Under the pieces are notes generated by a model. That model made no database searches. It was not told the DNA's origin and was given only the letters and a program-made list of their open reading frames with translations. Made by a program: the position numbers and the translations under genes. Below, piece by piece: positions 1 through 9,099 of a stretch of DNA of 64,000 nucleotides (position 1 is the first letter of the stretch; each line of letters starts with the position of its first letter). Source of the stretch: Paracidovorax sp031843945 (GTDB taxonomy: Bacteria; Pseudomonadota; Gammaproteobacteria; Burkholderiales; Burkholderiaceae_C); contig NZ_JAVTJJ010000004.1 of NCBI RefSeq assembly GCF_031843945.1, positions 124,001 through 188,000 of the forward strand, in the 5' to 3' direction.

Positions 1-1103
1 ACAACCACATCTGCGAACACTTTCCGCACTCGCGCCAGGAGATCTATCACCTGGTGCGCGTGGGCAACATCAAGAGCTTTGAAGACCTGTTGGCCCAGCA
101 CGGCAAGGGCCTGGGCTGCGATATCTGCAAACCCGTGGCAGCCAGCGTGCTGGCCTCGTGCTGGAACGATTTCGTGCTGAAAAAGGAACTGGCCGGCCTG
201 CAGGACAGCAACGACTACTACCTGGGCAATATCCAGAAGGATGGCAGCTACTCCGTGGTGCCCCGCATGCCCGGAGGCGAGGTCACCCCCGACGGCCTGA
301 TCGCCGTGGGCCAGGTGGCCAAGAAGTATGGCCTGTACACCAAAGTCACGGGTGGTGCCCGCGTGGACATGTTCGGCGCACGCGTAGAGCAGCTGCCCGC
401 CATCTGGGAAGAGCTGATCGCCGCGGGCTTCGAGTCGGGCCACGCGTATGGAAAATCGTTGCGCACCGTGAAAAGCTGCGTGGGCTCGACCTGGTGCCGC
501 TACGGCGTGGACGACAGCATCGGCCTGGCCGTAGAGCTGGAAAACCGCTACAAGGGTCTGCGCGCGCCGCACAAGATCAAGTTCGGCGTATCGGGCTGCA
601 CCCGCGAGTGCGCCGAGGCGCAGGGCAAGGACATCGGCATCATCGCCACCGAAAAAGGCTGGAACCTCTACATCTGCGGCAACGGCGGCATGAAGCCGCG
701 CCACGCCGAGCTGTTTGCCACCGACCTTTCCAAGGACGCGCTCATCCGCATGATCGACCGGGTGCTGATGTTCTACGTGCGCACCGCAGACCGGCTGCAG
801 CGCACCAGCACGTGGCGCGAGAACCTCGAGGGCGGCCTGGACTACCTCAAGGATGTGCTTATCAAGGACAGCCTGGGCCTGGGTGCAGAACTCGAGAGCC
901 AGATGCAGCACGTCGTGAACACCTACCAGTGCGAATGGAAGACCGCCGTGGCCGACCCGGCCGTGCGCCAGCGGTTCCGCTCGTTCGTCAACAGCGACAA
1001 GAAGGACGAGCACATCGTGTTCGTGGAAGAGCGCGGCCAGATCCGCCCCGCCCGCGCCGACGAGCGCAGCGATGCCGCCCTGGAAGAAGACGCCACCGCA
1101 TGA
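1..1103 (+). CDS. nirB: Nitrite reductase [NAD(P)H] large subunit, 3' part
   Basis: This is the C-terminal 366 residues of the cytoplasmic assimilatory nitrite reductase large subunit, which reduces nitrite to ammonium with NAD(P)H electrons. The frame is open to the left window edge (first full codon at base 3), so the 5' half lies outside. The visible part starts in the BFD-like [2Fe-2S] region (GCDICKP) and runs through the nitrite/sulfite reductase domain. The siroheme/[4Fe-4S] ligands are the paired cysteines of CVGSTWC (from about base 477) and GCTREC (from about base 594), a C-x5-C plus C-x3-C arrangement. nirD follows after 53 bases, so the two are co-transcribed. Identification is firm; only the start is missing. 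Confidence 0.96.
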   Translation, partial: NHICEHFPHSRQEIYHLVRVGNIKSFEDLLAQHGKGLGCDICKPVAASVLASCWNDFVLKKELAGLQDSNDYYLGNIQKDGSYSVVPRMPGGEVTPDGLIAVGQVAKKYGLYTKVTGGARVDMFGARVEQLPAIWEELIAAGFESGHAYGKSLRTVKSCVGSTWCRYGVDDSIGLAVELENRYKGLRAPHKIKFGVSGCTRECAEAQGKDIGIIATEKGWNLYICGNGGMKPRHAELFATDLSKDALIRMIDRVLMFYVRTADRLQRTSTWRENLEGGLDYLKDVLIKDSLGLGAELESQMQHVVNTYQCEWKTAVADPAVRQRFRSFVNSDKKDEHIVFVEERGQIRPARADERSDAALEEDATA

Positions 1104-1156
1104 CACATGCCGGGCGCGTGCCTGACGCGCCCGCAGCCCCACAGGAAACCGCATCT

Positions 1157-1498
1157 ATGACCACAGAAACCCTGCAGCTCACCGACGTCTGCGCCGCCGC
1201 CGACATCGTGCCCAACACCGGCGTCTGCGCGCTGGTGGAAGGCCGCCACATCGCCATCTTCCGCATCGGGCAAGACCAGTTCCATGCCATCGACAACGTG
1301 GACCCGCAGTCGGGCGCCAGCGTGCTCTCGCGCGGGCTCATCGGCAGCCTGGGCGAGCGCGTCGTCGTGGCGTCGCCGCTTTACAAGAACCATTTCGACC
1401 TGCGCACCGGCGAATGCGTGGAAGCTCCGCAGAACTCGGTGCGCGCGCACACGGTACGTATCGACGACGGACGCGTGCTCGTCGCGCTGTCTCAATGA
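1157..1498 (+). CDS. nirD: Nitrite reductase [NAD(P)H] small subunit
   Basis: This 113-residue protein is the small subunit that partners NirB. It has the Rieske-like fold of the family (CALVEGRHIAIF, then VASPLYKNHFDL), but the Cys/His cluster ligands are replaced: NVD stands where CxH is expected and SPLYKNH where CPxH is expected. This matches the cluster-less NirD type known from enterobacteria. The ATG at 1157 was chosen because a longer upstream frame overlapping nirB is an artefact of high GC. It sits directly behind nirB, and the FNT channel gene begins 48 bases further on. Confidence 0.95.
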   Translation: MTTETLQLTDVCAAADIVPNTGVCALVEGRHIAIFRIGQDQFHAIDNVDPQSGASVLSRGLIGSLGERVVVASPLYKNHFDLRTGECVEAPQNSVRAHTVRIDDGRVLVALSQ

Positions 1499-1546
1499 CC
1501 TGCCCTTCAATGCGCTCCCCTTCACCTATTTTTGATTGACCACACC

Positions 1547-2358
1547 ATGGCCTATCTCGCTCCTTCCGAGTTCGTCGCCAAAATGGTGGACGCAGGCGAA
1601 TCCAAGCTGCTGATGTCCACCCGCGACACACTCATCCGTTCCTACATGGCGGGCGCCATCCTGGCCCTGGCCGCCGCCTTCGCCGTGACGGTGACGGTGA
1701 ACACGGGCAACGCCCTCGTCGGCGCGATGCTCTTTCCCGTCGGCTTCATCATGCTGTACCTGCTCGGGTTCGACCTGCTGACCGGCGTGTTCACGCTGGT
1801 GCCGCTGGCCGTGTTCGACAAGCGCCCGGGCGCCACCTGGGGCGGCGTGATGCGCAACTGGAGCCTGGTGTTCTGCGGCAACTTCGCCGGCGCCTCACCG
1901 TGGCGGTGTTCATGGCGATCATCTTCACCTTCGGCTTTTCAGAGGCGCCCAACCTGGTCGGCCAGAAGATCGGTCACATCGGCGAAGGCCGCACCGTGGG
2001 CTATGCCGCGCACGGAGCGGCGGGCATGCTGACGCTCTTCATCCGGGGCGTGCTGTGCAACTGGATGGTGTCCACCGGCGTGGTGGCGGCCATGATGTCC
2101 ACCACCGTGTCGGGCAAGGCCATCGGCATGTGGATGCCGGTGATGGTGTTTTTCTACATGGGGTTCGAGCACTCCATCGTGAACATGTTCCTGTTCCCCA
2201 TCGGACTGATGCTGGGCGGCAACTTCACGCTGATGGACTACCTGATCTGGAACGAGATCCCGACCGTGCTGGGCAACCTGGTGGGCGGCCTGACCTTCGT
2301 CGGCGCCACGCTGTACTCCACGCACTACAAAACCGCGCCCAAGCGCCGGTTGAACTAA
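1547..2358 (+). pseudogene. Formate/nitrite transporter (NirC-like), frameshifted
   Basis: This is an FNT-family inner-membrane channel gene, expected to carry nitrite for the adjacent NirBD. The first 116 codons (from ATG 1547, MAYLAPSEF) read in one frame to NFAGA. The rest (LTVAVFMAIIF through ALYSTHYKTAPKRRLN) continues in another frame from about 1894. Restoring one C in the GCGCCTCACC tract at 1890-1899 joins both parts into a normal 270-residue protein with hydrophobic helices throughout and the typical C-terminal half (FYMGFEHSIVNMF). As written, the protein would stop at 2032 with a scrambled tail. The cause is either a real inactivating single-base deletion or a sequencing error in a short C run. 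No other lesion is visible, and the downstream gene starts 15 bases after the stop. Confidence 0.88.
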
Positions 2359-2373
2359 GCCCACTTCTCCACG

Positions 2374-4110
2374 ATGGCTCACGGCCTGCGTGTCACGCTC
2401 GGCCAGCACTCGCTGGCCGGTCCGCATGGCGCCAACCAGGACTTTCACGGCGCGCTGCTGCCCACCGGGCTCCTGCTCGCCAGCAAGGGCATCGCACTGG
2501 CGCTGGCCGACGGCATCAGCTCCAGCGATGTGAGCCAGGTGGCGGCACAGGCAGCGGTGCGAACTTTTCTCGACGATTACTACGCCACGTCTGAAGCCTG
2601 GTCGGTGCGACGCGCGGCTCAGCGTGTGCTAGGCGCCACCAATTCGTGGTTGCACGCCCAGACGCAGCGCGGCGAGGGCCGGTTCGAGAAAGACAGAGGC
2701 TACGTCTGCACCTTCACGGCGCTGATTCTCAAAGGGCGGCAGGCCCACCTGCTGCACGTGGGCGATGCGCGCGCATTTCGCCTGCACCGCCAGGCGCTGG
2801 AGCAACTGACCGACGACCACCGCGTGCGCATGTCATCGGTGGAGTCGTACCTGGGCCGTGCGCTCGGCATCGGCGCGCACGTCGAGATCGACTACCGCAG
2901 CTGGCCCGTCGATGTGGGCGATTTCTACGTGCTGGCCACCGACGGCGCCTATCAAGGCCTGGAGGCCGCCGACGTGCACACCGCGCTGGCCCTGCACCCG
3001 CACGACCTGGATGCGGCTGCCGCGTGGCTGACCGCACAGGCGCGCCAACGCGGCAGTGCGGACGACGCGACGCTGCAGCTGCTGCGCGTGGACGGCCTGC
3101 CCGCAGCCGATGCGCCCCTGCCGCACGCGGCGCGCGAAGGCCTGTCGCTGCCGCCTGCGCTGGCGCCGCGTGCCGTGTTCGAGGGCTTCACCATCGTTCG
3201 CGAGCTGCAGGTCAGCGCGCGCAGCCACGTGCATCTGGCGGTGGACGGAGCAAGCGGCCATGCGGTCGTGCTCAAGACCCCGTCGGTGGACCTGCGCGAT
3301 CAGCCCGCCCATCTGGATGCCTTCGTGCTGGAGGAATGGGTGGCGCGCCGCATCGACAGCCCGCATGTGGTCAAGGCCTGGGCCGGCGAGCGGCCACGCA
3401 GCCACCTGTTCGTGGCGCTGGAATACATCGAGGGCCAGACGCTGGCGCAATGGATGATCGACCACCCCCGGCCCACGCTGGCCAGCGTGCGCGCGCTGGT
3501 CGAGCAGATGGCGCTGGGCCTGCATGCGCTGCACAGCCGCGAAATGCTGCACCAGGACTTGCGGCCCGAAAATGTGATGATCGACGCGCATGGCACCGCG
3601 CGGCTCATCGACCTGGCGGCGGCGCACGTCGCCGGGCTGGCGGAAAGCAGCACGGGCCAGCGCGCAGCCCCGGCGCCAGGCACGCTGCAGTACATGGCGC
3701 CCGAATACCTGCTGGACCGTGGCGGCAGCCCGCGCGCCGACCTGTTCTCGCTCGCGGCCATCGCCTACCAGATGCTGACAGGGCAGCTGCCCTACGGCCT
3801 GAACACATCGCGCGTGCGCTCGCCGCAGGATCTGCGCCGTCTGCGCTACATCCCTGTGCGCCACTTGCGGCCCGACCTGCCGGAATGGGTGGATGGCGTG
3901 CTCGCCAAGTCGCTGCACCCCGACCCGGCAAAGCGGCAGGAGGCAGCTTCTGAGCTGGCGCATGACCTGCGGGCACCAGCGCAGGCCTTCATGGGCCGGC
4001 GCAGCACGCCGCTCATCGAACGCAACCCGGTTTTGTTCTGGCAGGGCCTGAGCTTGTTGCTGGCACTGGGCTTGCTGGCGATGGCAGGCTGGCGTGTGCT
4101 GGCCGGCTGA
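2374..4110 (+). CDS. Bifunctional PP2C phosphatase / Ser-Thr protein kinase
   Basis: This 578-residue membrane-anchored signalling protein fuses two opposing activities. Residues 1-240 are a PP2C-type phosphatase with the metal-binding aspartates in NQDF (about 23), LADGIS (46), HVGDAR (131), LATDGAY (190) and SADD (230). Residues 268-540 are a Hanks-type kinase: ATP lysine K301 in VVLK, catalytic loop HQDLRPEN (393-400), APE at 442-444. The HRD Arg is Gln, and the DFG motif reads DLA (413-415), keeping the metal Asp but not the Gly. One transmembrane helix closes the protein (about 552-576). It starts 15 bases after the nitrite channel, so it probably belongs to the nitrite operon; genes of this fusion type are known next to nitrate/nitrite assimilation genes in Burkholderiales. 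Its substrate is unknown. Confidence 0.93.
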   Translation: MAHGLRVTLGQHSLAGPHGANQDFHGALLPTGLLLASKGIALALADGISSSDVSQVAAQAAVRTFLDDYYATSEAWSVRRAAQRVLGATNSWLHAQTQRGEGRFEKDRGYVCTFTALILKGRQAHLLHVGDARAFRLHRQALEQLTDDHRVRMSSVESYLGRALGIGAHVEIDYRSWPVDVGDFYVLATDGAYQGLEAADVHTALALHPHDLDAAAAWLTAQARQRGSADDATLQLLRVDGLPAADAPLPHAAREGLSLPPALAPRAVFEGFTIVRELQVSARSHVHLAVDGASGHAVVLKTPSVDLRDQPAHLDAFVLEEWVARRIDSPHVVKAWAGERPRSHLFVALEYIEGQTLAQWMIDHPRPTLASVRALVEQMALGLHALHSREMLHQDLRPENVMIDAHGTARLIDLAAAHVAGLAESSTGQRAAPAPGTLQYMAPEYLLDRGGSPRADLFSLAAIAYQMLTGQLPYGLNTSRVRSPQDLRRLRYIPVRHLRPDLPEWVDGVLAKSLHPDPAKRQEAASELAHDLRAPAQAFMGRRSTPLIERNPVLFWQGLSLLLALGLLAMAGWRVLAG

Positions 4111-4241
4111 TTCGCAGCGGCGGGCAGGCCCACTGCGCGCACCCTGCTCTTTAAGCCGTATCGCGGGGCTATCGCAGCGTGCCGCCACACCCTCCTATGA
4201 TTTGCCGCAATACAGAACAAGCTCCGAGAGGAAATCCACAC

Positions 4242-5954
4242 ATGCCAGCCAGCCTGCCGCTCACCCTTCCGGCCTCTTTCGCCGTCCCTTTTCCGCAGTG
4301 GCAGGAAGCGGGGGCTTACTGGGTTTTCGCCTCGTTGGTCGTGGTGATGTGCCAGCGCCTTGTGGAACATGCCGCCTCGGCGGTGGACTGGTCCAGCCGG
4401 CATATCAATGGCGCGCGCGCCGGCATGGCAATCGGCTGCATCGTGTGGGCGATGGACGTCGCGGGTTTCTTCATGTACGAAAGCGTGACTCCGCGCGGCC
4501 TGGACCTGGGCGCTGCGCTCGCATCGCTTTTGGTGATGGTGGCGAGCTGCAGGCTCACGGTGCCCGCGCTGAGCAGCAGCTCCAGCAAGCTGCACACGGC
4601 CGGCGCAGGCATCGGTCTGGCAGTGGGCGCCACGCTGGCTCACTGCGTGTTGGCCTACCCTTACGTCGAAGACTTCACGGCGCTGAACCCGCTGGCGGCT
4701 ACGCTGTCCCTGGCACTGGCTGGGGCCATTTCTGTCTGCACGGCGCTGCGGCACCGGTCGGCGAAATTGAACGGCCTGACAGCCACCGGCGCCGCAGCCC
4801 GCGCCGCCGACTGGGTGCTGTGCGGCGGCGCCATCCTGGTGCTGCACTGGTTGCTGTGCAACATGTTTGCCATCCAGCTGGAACCGCTGGGCGTTGCCAC
4901 GGAGACAGACCCGCTGCTGCTGGGCTGCGTGGTGCTGTTTGCTGCGATGCTGGCGCTGGACCAGCTGGTGACCATCCGCCACGACAAAGGCCGCCAGCAA
5001 TTGCTGCGACAGGGCCTGCGCATGATGCGGGCGTCAAACACGCCGCTTACGCCGGAGCGCGATGCGCAGCTGTCACTCATTGCCGACCACCTGCGTGAAC
5101 TACTGGTGCCGCGCCAGCTGGCCCTGCATTTCCAGCCCATCGTCAACCTGCGTGAAGAAACGCTGCACCTGGAGGCGCTGCTGCGCCTGCAACACCCGCG
5201 CCTGGGCGCCGTGAACCCCGAGCTGTTCTTTCTGGTGTGCGAACTGCATGGCGTGACCGCACAGGTCGACCGGCTCATTTTGCGCAACGCGCTGGACCAC
5301 GCACGCGACTGGCAGCAGCGCAGCGGCCAGCAAGCCGTCATCAGCGTGAACGTGGCGCCGGTCACCTTGCTGGCGCCCGATTTCTCTGCGTGGCTGGCCA
5401 GGGAGATGGCCCAGCGCGGCCTGCCAGAACACTTGCTCAAGCTGGAGCTGACCGAGCACGCCATCATCGCCAGCGGCCCGGGCATGTCGCATGCCATAGG
5501 CCAGCTCAGCTCTGCCGGGGTGCACGTGGTAATGGACGACTTCGGCGCCGGCTATTCGTCGCTGGGCGTGCTGGCCGACCTGCCCATTGCCGGCATCAAG
5601 TGCGACCGGCTCTTCCTGCGCAAGATCCCGCAGGATCTGCGCCGCCAGGCGCTGCTGCGCCACGTGGCGGCCATGGCCCGCGAGCTGGGCCTGCCGGTGA
5701 TTGTCGAAGGCGTGGAAACGGTCGAAGAACTGCGCATCGTGCTGGCCAGCGGCATCGACAGCATGCAGGGCTACCTGTTCGCCCGGCCGATACCGGCCGC
5801 TGATATTCCCCACTGGCTGGACCACACCGCGCCGGCCCGGATGGAAGCGATGGCAGAGCTGATCCACAACAAACCCGCGCTGAGCCAAGCCCCGCAAGAG
5901 ACCCGCGTGCCCAGCGCCCTGGGCGTCGCCGGCAGCCTTTCGGCCGGCTGGTGA
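4242..5954 (+). CDS. Membrane EAL-domain c-di-GMP phosphodiesterase
   Basis: This 570-residue protein has about six or seven hydrophobic helices in its first 245 residues, then a complete EAL domain (about 288-540). It is expected to hydrolyse cyclic di-GMP at the inner membrane. Catalytic signatures are intact: LEALLR (E311), ELTEH, DDFGAGYSSL, IKCDR, VEGVE and MQGYLF. No GGDEF domain is present. The N-terminal part resembles an MHYT-type integral-membrane sensor in layout (WAMDVAGFFMY stands where the MHYT motif would be), but the diagnostic residues are not clear, so I leave the sensor unnamed. ATG 4242 was chosen over 4179 because AGAGGAAA precedes it at good spacing. No operon partner is evident. 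Confidence 0.92.
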   Translation: MPASLPLTLPASFAVPFPQWQEAGAYWVFASLVVVMCQRLVEHAASAVDWSSRHINGARAGMAIGCIVWAMDVAGFFMYESVTPRGLDLGAALASLLVMVASCRLTVPALSSSSSKLHTAGAGIGLAVGATLAHCVLAYPYVEDFTALNPLAATLSLALAGAISVCTALRHRSAKLNGLTATGAAARAADWVLCGGAILVLHWLLCNMFAIQLEPLGVATETDPLLLGCVVLFAAMLALDQLVTIRHDKGRQQLLRQGLRMMRASNTPLTPERDAQLSLIADHLRELLVPRQLALHFQPIVNLREETLHLEALLRLQHPRLGAVNPELFFLVCELHGVTAQVDRLILRNALDHARDWQQRSGQQAVISVNVAPVTLLAPDFSAWLAREMAQRGLPEHLLKLELTEHAIIASGPGMSHAIGQLSSAGVHVVMDDFGAGYSSLGVLADLPIAGIKCDRLFLRKIPQDLRRQALLRHVAAMARELGLPVIVEGVETVEELRIVLASGIDSMQGYLFARPIPAADIPHWLDHTAPARMEAMAELIHNKPALSQAPQETRVPSALGVAGSLSAGW

Positions 5955-6277
5955 ACGGAGCGGCCCCAGCGCACCGCATCGCATCGGCCGAGGCGGCGCA
6001 GAGCGGAAGACTTCAGACAGATCGGCTTTGCAGCGCGGCGACGACGCCGCGCCAGGCCGGCCTCAAGCCGCGCAGAATGCTCATCGTTTACCCTAATAGC
6101 TATAATATTGATAGCGTCAAACATAGACCGGATCAAGGGATTACACCGTCACACTCCCGTCAGACTCGCAATAGAGTGCTCCGTAGAATCTTGCGCTTGT
6201 AAAAGTTTGTCCGGCCCTCGCGGCGACCCCGCTGAACGACCGGCGTTATCTGTCCGAGCCTTTTTATTGGAGACACC
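5955..6277. other. Intergenic region before TRAP permease genes
   Basis: This is a 323-base gap with no convincing gene. It contains an AT-rich stretch at 6091-6120 with a perfect TATAAT at 6101-6106, but only a weak -35 candidate (TGCTCA, 6078-6083, 17-base spacer). The flanking AATAGCTAT may be a remnant of the palindromic repeat family seen elsewhere in this window. The promoter of the TRAP operon is expected in this gap, and the start codon at 6278 has TTGGAG before it. Confidence 0.4.
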
Positions 6278-6901
6278 ATGCAGGCTTTACTACGCGTATC
6301 GCGAGGGATTGACTGGCTCAACACCTTCGTTGGCAAGTACGTCATCTGGCTCATCCTCGCTTCGACGGCCATCAGCGCCGTCAATGCAGTGGTTCGCAAG
6401 ATGTTCAACATGAGTTCTAACGCGTTCCTGGAAGTGCAGTGGTATCTGTTCGCCGCGTCATTTCTGCTGTCGGCCGGCTACACCCTGCTGCAAGGCGAGC
6501 ACGTCAAAGTGGACGTGGTCTCGAGCAGGCTCACCAAGCGCAAGCAGATCTGGATCGACATCTTCGGTTTCGTGGTGTTTTTGACACCCATGTGCCTGGC
6601 AGTGCTGTGGTTCAGCATTCCGTTCTTCATTAGCGCACTGAATTCTGGTGAGATGTCCAGCAACGCGGGTGGCCTCATCCGTTGGCCGGTGTACCTGATG
6701 CTTCCGCTGGGATTCACCTTGCTCTTGCTGCAAGGCTGGTCCGAGCTCATCAAGCGCATCGCATTCCTGAAGGGCTTGATCGAGGACCCCACCATCAAGG
6801 CGGGTGAAAAAAGCGCAGAAGAGGAATTGGCCGAATCCATTCGCAACCTGGCGGCAGCCGCCAAGGGCGCTGGAAAAGGCCAGGGCGCCAGCGTCCAATA
6901 A
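6278..6901 (+). CDS. TRAP transporter small permease (DctQ family)
   Basis: This 207-residue inner-membrane protein has four predicted helices (about 20-38, 52-72, 93-115 and 134-156), the standard topology of the DctQ subunit of tripartite ATP-independent periplasmic transporters. The family signature lies around the second helix (LEVQWYLFAASFLLSAGY followed by EHVKVDV). The C-terminus is a charged, Ala/Gly-rich tail. It is encoded 20 bases before the large permease and shares its operon. The periplasmic binding proteins are probably the two convergent genes at 9100-11522. The substrate cannot be read from this subunit; the binding proteins suggest an organic or 2-oxo acid. Confidence 0.93.
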   Translation: MQALLRVSRGIDWLNTFVGKYVIWLILASTAISAVNAVVRKMFNMSSNAFLEVQWYLFAASFLLSAGYTLLQGEHVKVDVVSSRLTKRKQIWIDIFGFVVFLTPMCLAVLWFSIPFFISALNSGEMSSNAGGLIRWPVYLMLPLGFTLLLLQGWSELIKRIAFLKGLIEDPTIKAGEKSAEEELAESIRNLAAAAKGAGKGQGASVQ

Positions 6902-6921
6902 AGCGGCGGAGACACAACACC

Positions 6922-8700
6922 ATGGAATTCCTGACCCATAACCTGGCCCCGATCATGTTCGCGGGCTTGATCTGCTTTTTACTGATCGGCTTTCCCGTGG
7001 CGTTCAGCCTGGGTGCCTGCGGACTGTTCTTTGCGTTCATCGGTGTCGAACTGGGCGTGCTGCCCGAGGCACTGCTGCAGGCCATGCCACTGCGCATCTT
7101 CGGCATCATGCAGAACGACACCTTGCTCGCCATTCCGTTCTTCACCCTCATGGGGCTGATCCTGGAACGCAGCGGTATGGCCGAAGACCTGCTCGACACG
7201 ATTGGCCAGCTCTTCGGCCCGATCCGCGGCGGGTTGGCCCTGGCGGTGATCTTCGTGGGGGCTCTCCTCGCAGCCACGACCGGCGTGGTCGCCGCGTCGG
7301 TGATCTCGATGGGCCTGATTTCGCTGCCCATCATGTTGCGCTATGGCTACGACCGGCGCCTGGCCGCAGGCGTCATCGCTGCATCGGGCACGCTGGCACA
7401 GATCATCCCCCCATCGCTCGTGCTGATCATCATTGCCGACCAACTGGGCCGCAGCGTGGGCGACATGTACAAGGGCGCTTTCGTGCCGGGGCTGATGCTG
7501 ACGGGCTTCTATGCTCTGTATGTCATCTTGCTGGCCTTCATCAAGCCCCAGTGGGTACCAGCGCTGCCTCCCGAGGCGCGCACCATGCGCCAGGACAACG
7601 GCAACAGCGGCGTGCCTTCCCTGCTGGTGCTGACCACTATCTGCGTAGTCGCATCGATCTACGTCGGCAAGCACATGCCTGAACTGCACACATGGTGGAC
7701 AGGCGAGGCGGTGGACCGCGTTGCCCTCGACGAAACCATCGTAGTTGCCATGTGCTTCGGCGTGGGCCTGGCGTTCGTCGCCGCCATGATCAACAAGGTC
7801 ACCCGCCTGGGCCTGCTGTCGCGCATGGCCGAACGGGTGACGTTCGTGCTGATCCCGCCGCTGCTGCTCATCTTCCTCGTACTCGGCACCATCTTCCTGG
7901 GCGTTGCCACGCCCACAGAAGGTGGCGCCATGGGAGCGATGGGGGCCTTCATCATGGCGCTGATACGCCGCCGGCTGACCTTCAAGCTGCTGCAACAGGC
8001 GATGTACACCACCACCAAGCTGTCGTGCTTCGTCGTGTTCATCTTGATCGGCGCCACGATCTTCGGTTTGACGTTCCAGGGCGTGGACGGCCCGCTGTGG
8101 GTGGAGCACCTGCTGACCGGGCTACCCGGAGGCCAGCTCGGGTTCCTGATCGTGGTGAACATCATGGTGTTCTTCCTCGCGTTCTTCCTCGACTTCTTCG
8201 AACTGTCGTTCATCATCGTGCCGCTGCTGGCACCGGTGGCGGACAAGCTCGGGATCGACCTGATCTGGTTCGGCGTGCTGCTGGCGATCAACATGCAGAC
8301 CTCGTTCATGCATCCGCCTTTCGGCTTCGCACTGTTCTATCTGCGCAGCGTGGCGCCAGCAAAAGCCTACATGGACAAGATCACCAAAAAGATGATCGAG
8401 CCTGTGACCACCATGCAGATCTACTGGGGTGCCGTGCCATTCCTGTTCATTCAGATTCTGATGGTGGCACTCGTCATCGCGTTCCCGACCATCGTGTCGA
8501 GCGGGCTGGACGAAAAGGTCGTCTATGACCTGGACAAAGTGCGCCTGGAAATGGAAGCCGCCATGCCAGACCCGGTCTTCAACGATGACCCGACCAGCAA
8601 CATGGATGGCGCCGCTCCCCCCGCGTCCGAGCCTGGCGCGGACGCCGACGACCCCATGAAGGCGATGGAAGAAGCGCTGTCGAACTCCGAGAAGAAGTGA
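6922..8700 (+). CDS. TRAP transporter large permease (DctM family)
   Basis: This 592-residue, multi-helix inner-membrane protein is the transport channel subunit of a TRAP system, importing a binding-protein-delivered solute with a sodium or proton gradient. DctM motifs are visible: PSLVLIIIAD near residue 157, ATPTEGGAMGA near 332, and helix-rich repeats up to VNIMVFFLAFFLDFFELSF. It is much longer than the common 430-residue DctM. The extra length is an inserted hydrophilic loop with additional helices around 210-270 and an acidic, Met/Ala-rich C-terminal tail (about 540-592). This long form is typical of the subclass annotated for mannitol/chloroaromatic compounds. A strong terminator follows 53 bases after the stop. 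Confidence 0.93.
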   Translation: MEFLTHNLAPIMFAGLICFLLIGFPVAFSLGACGLFFAFIGVELGVLPEALLQAMPLRIFGIMQNDTLLAIPFFTLMGLILERSGMAEDLLDTIGQLFGPIRGGLALAVIFVGALLAATTGVVAASVISMGLISLPIMLRYGYDRRLAAGVIAASGTLAQIIPPSLVLIIIADQLGRSVGDMYKGAFVPGLMLTGFYALYVILLAFIKPQWVPALPPEARTMRQDNGNSGVPSLLVLTTICVVASIYVGKHMPELHTWWTGEAVDRVALDETIVVAMCFGVGLAFVAAMINKVTRLGLLSRMAERVTFVLIPPLLLIFLVLGTIFLGVATPTEGGAMGAMGAFIMALIRRRLTFKLLQQAMYTTTKLSCFVVFILIGATIFGLTFQGVDGPLWVEHLLTGLPGGQLGFLIVVNIMVFFLAFFLDFFELSFIIVPLLAPVADKLGIDLIWFGVLLAINMQTSFMHPPFGFALFYLRSVAPAKAYMDKITKKMIEPVTTMQIYWGAVPFLFIQILMVALVIAFPTIVSSGLDEKVVYDLDKVRLEMEAAMPDPVFNDDPTSNMDGAAPPASEPGADADDPMKAMEEALSNSEKK

Positions 8701-8753
8701 TCGCCACCGCCCTGATCTGAGCGCGCCGCCTCGGTTGTGCGCTCTGCAATTAA

Positions 8754-8788
8754 AGCCCCCGCCAGCTCCTAGCTCGCGGGGGCTTTTT
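8754..8788 (+). terminator. Rho-independent terminator of the TRAP permease operon
   Basis: A nine-base GC-rich stem, AGCCCCCGC (8754-8762) pairing with GCGGGGGCT (8776-8784), is followed by five T residues. It lies just behind the large permease gene. The rest of the 8701-9099 gap contains only this and the opposing terminator at 9006-9042; I see no gene or other signal there. Confidence 0.9.
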
Positions 8789-9005
8789 GCATGCGCTGGC
8801 AAGACATTCATGCATTCGGTCCAGATCGGCCACTGCTGGGTGCACGGGTCACTGCACCCGTCACTGGCGTGGGCGGTTAGCGGCGCTTTGCCCTCCTGCG
8901 CACGCCATGCCGCGCCTGGACTGCAACCCTCGGCCCTGCGCAGCTCCTCCACCACTCCACCGTACAGAGACCCTCGAGCACAGGCACTACTTACTTTCGG
9001 CCGGC

Positions 9006-9042
9006 AAAAAAACAGGGCATGCCGCTGACGCGACATGCCCTG
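9006..9042 (-). terminator. Rho-independent terminator of the TRAP binding-protein gene
   Basis: The stem CAGGGCATG (9013-9021) / CATGCCCTG (9034-9042) is followed, on the minus strand, by a run of seven T residues. It lies about 58 bases beyond the stop of the minus-strand binding-protein gene ending at 9100 and faces the terminator of the convergent permease genes. Confidence 0.88.
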
Positions 9043-9099
9043 AAGAGATTGGGACGGTTCGCCCGGGCAGCCAGCCCGGGGCTCCAACACCCTGGCGGC

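Noticed and set aside
158..1156. Long frame overlapping nirB and running into nirD
   Set aside because: Only the last 113 codons are NirD; the earlier part is Arg-rich shadow of nirB.
2833..4188. 451-codon minus-strand frame opposite the phosphatase/kinase gene
   Set aside because: It lacks domains and is antisense to a gene with clear phosphatase and kinase motifs.
6101..6106. Perfect TATAAT as a firm promoter of the TRAP operon
   Set aside because: No credible -35 hexamer is present, and the AT-rich patch may be a remnant of the repeat family, so it is mentioned only as a weak candidate.
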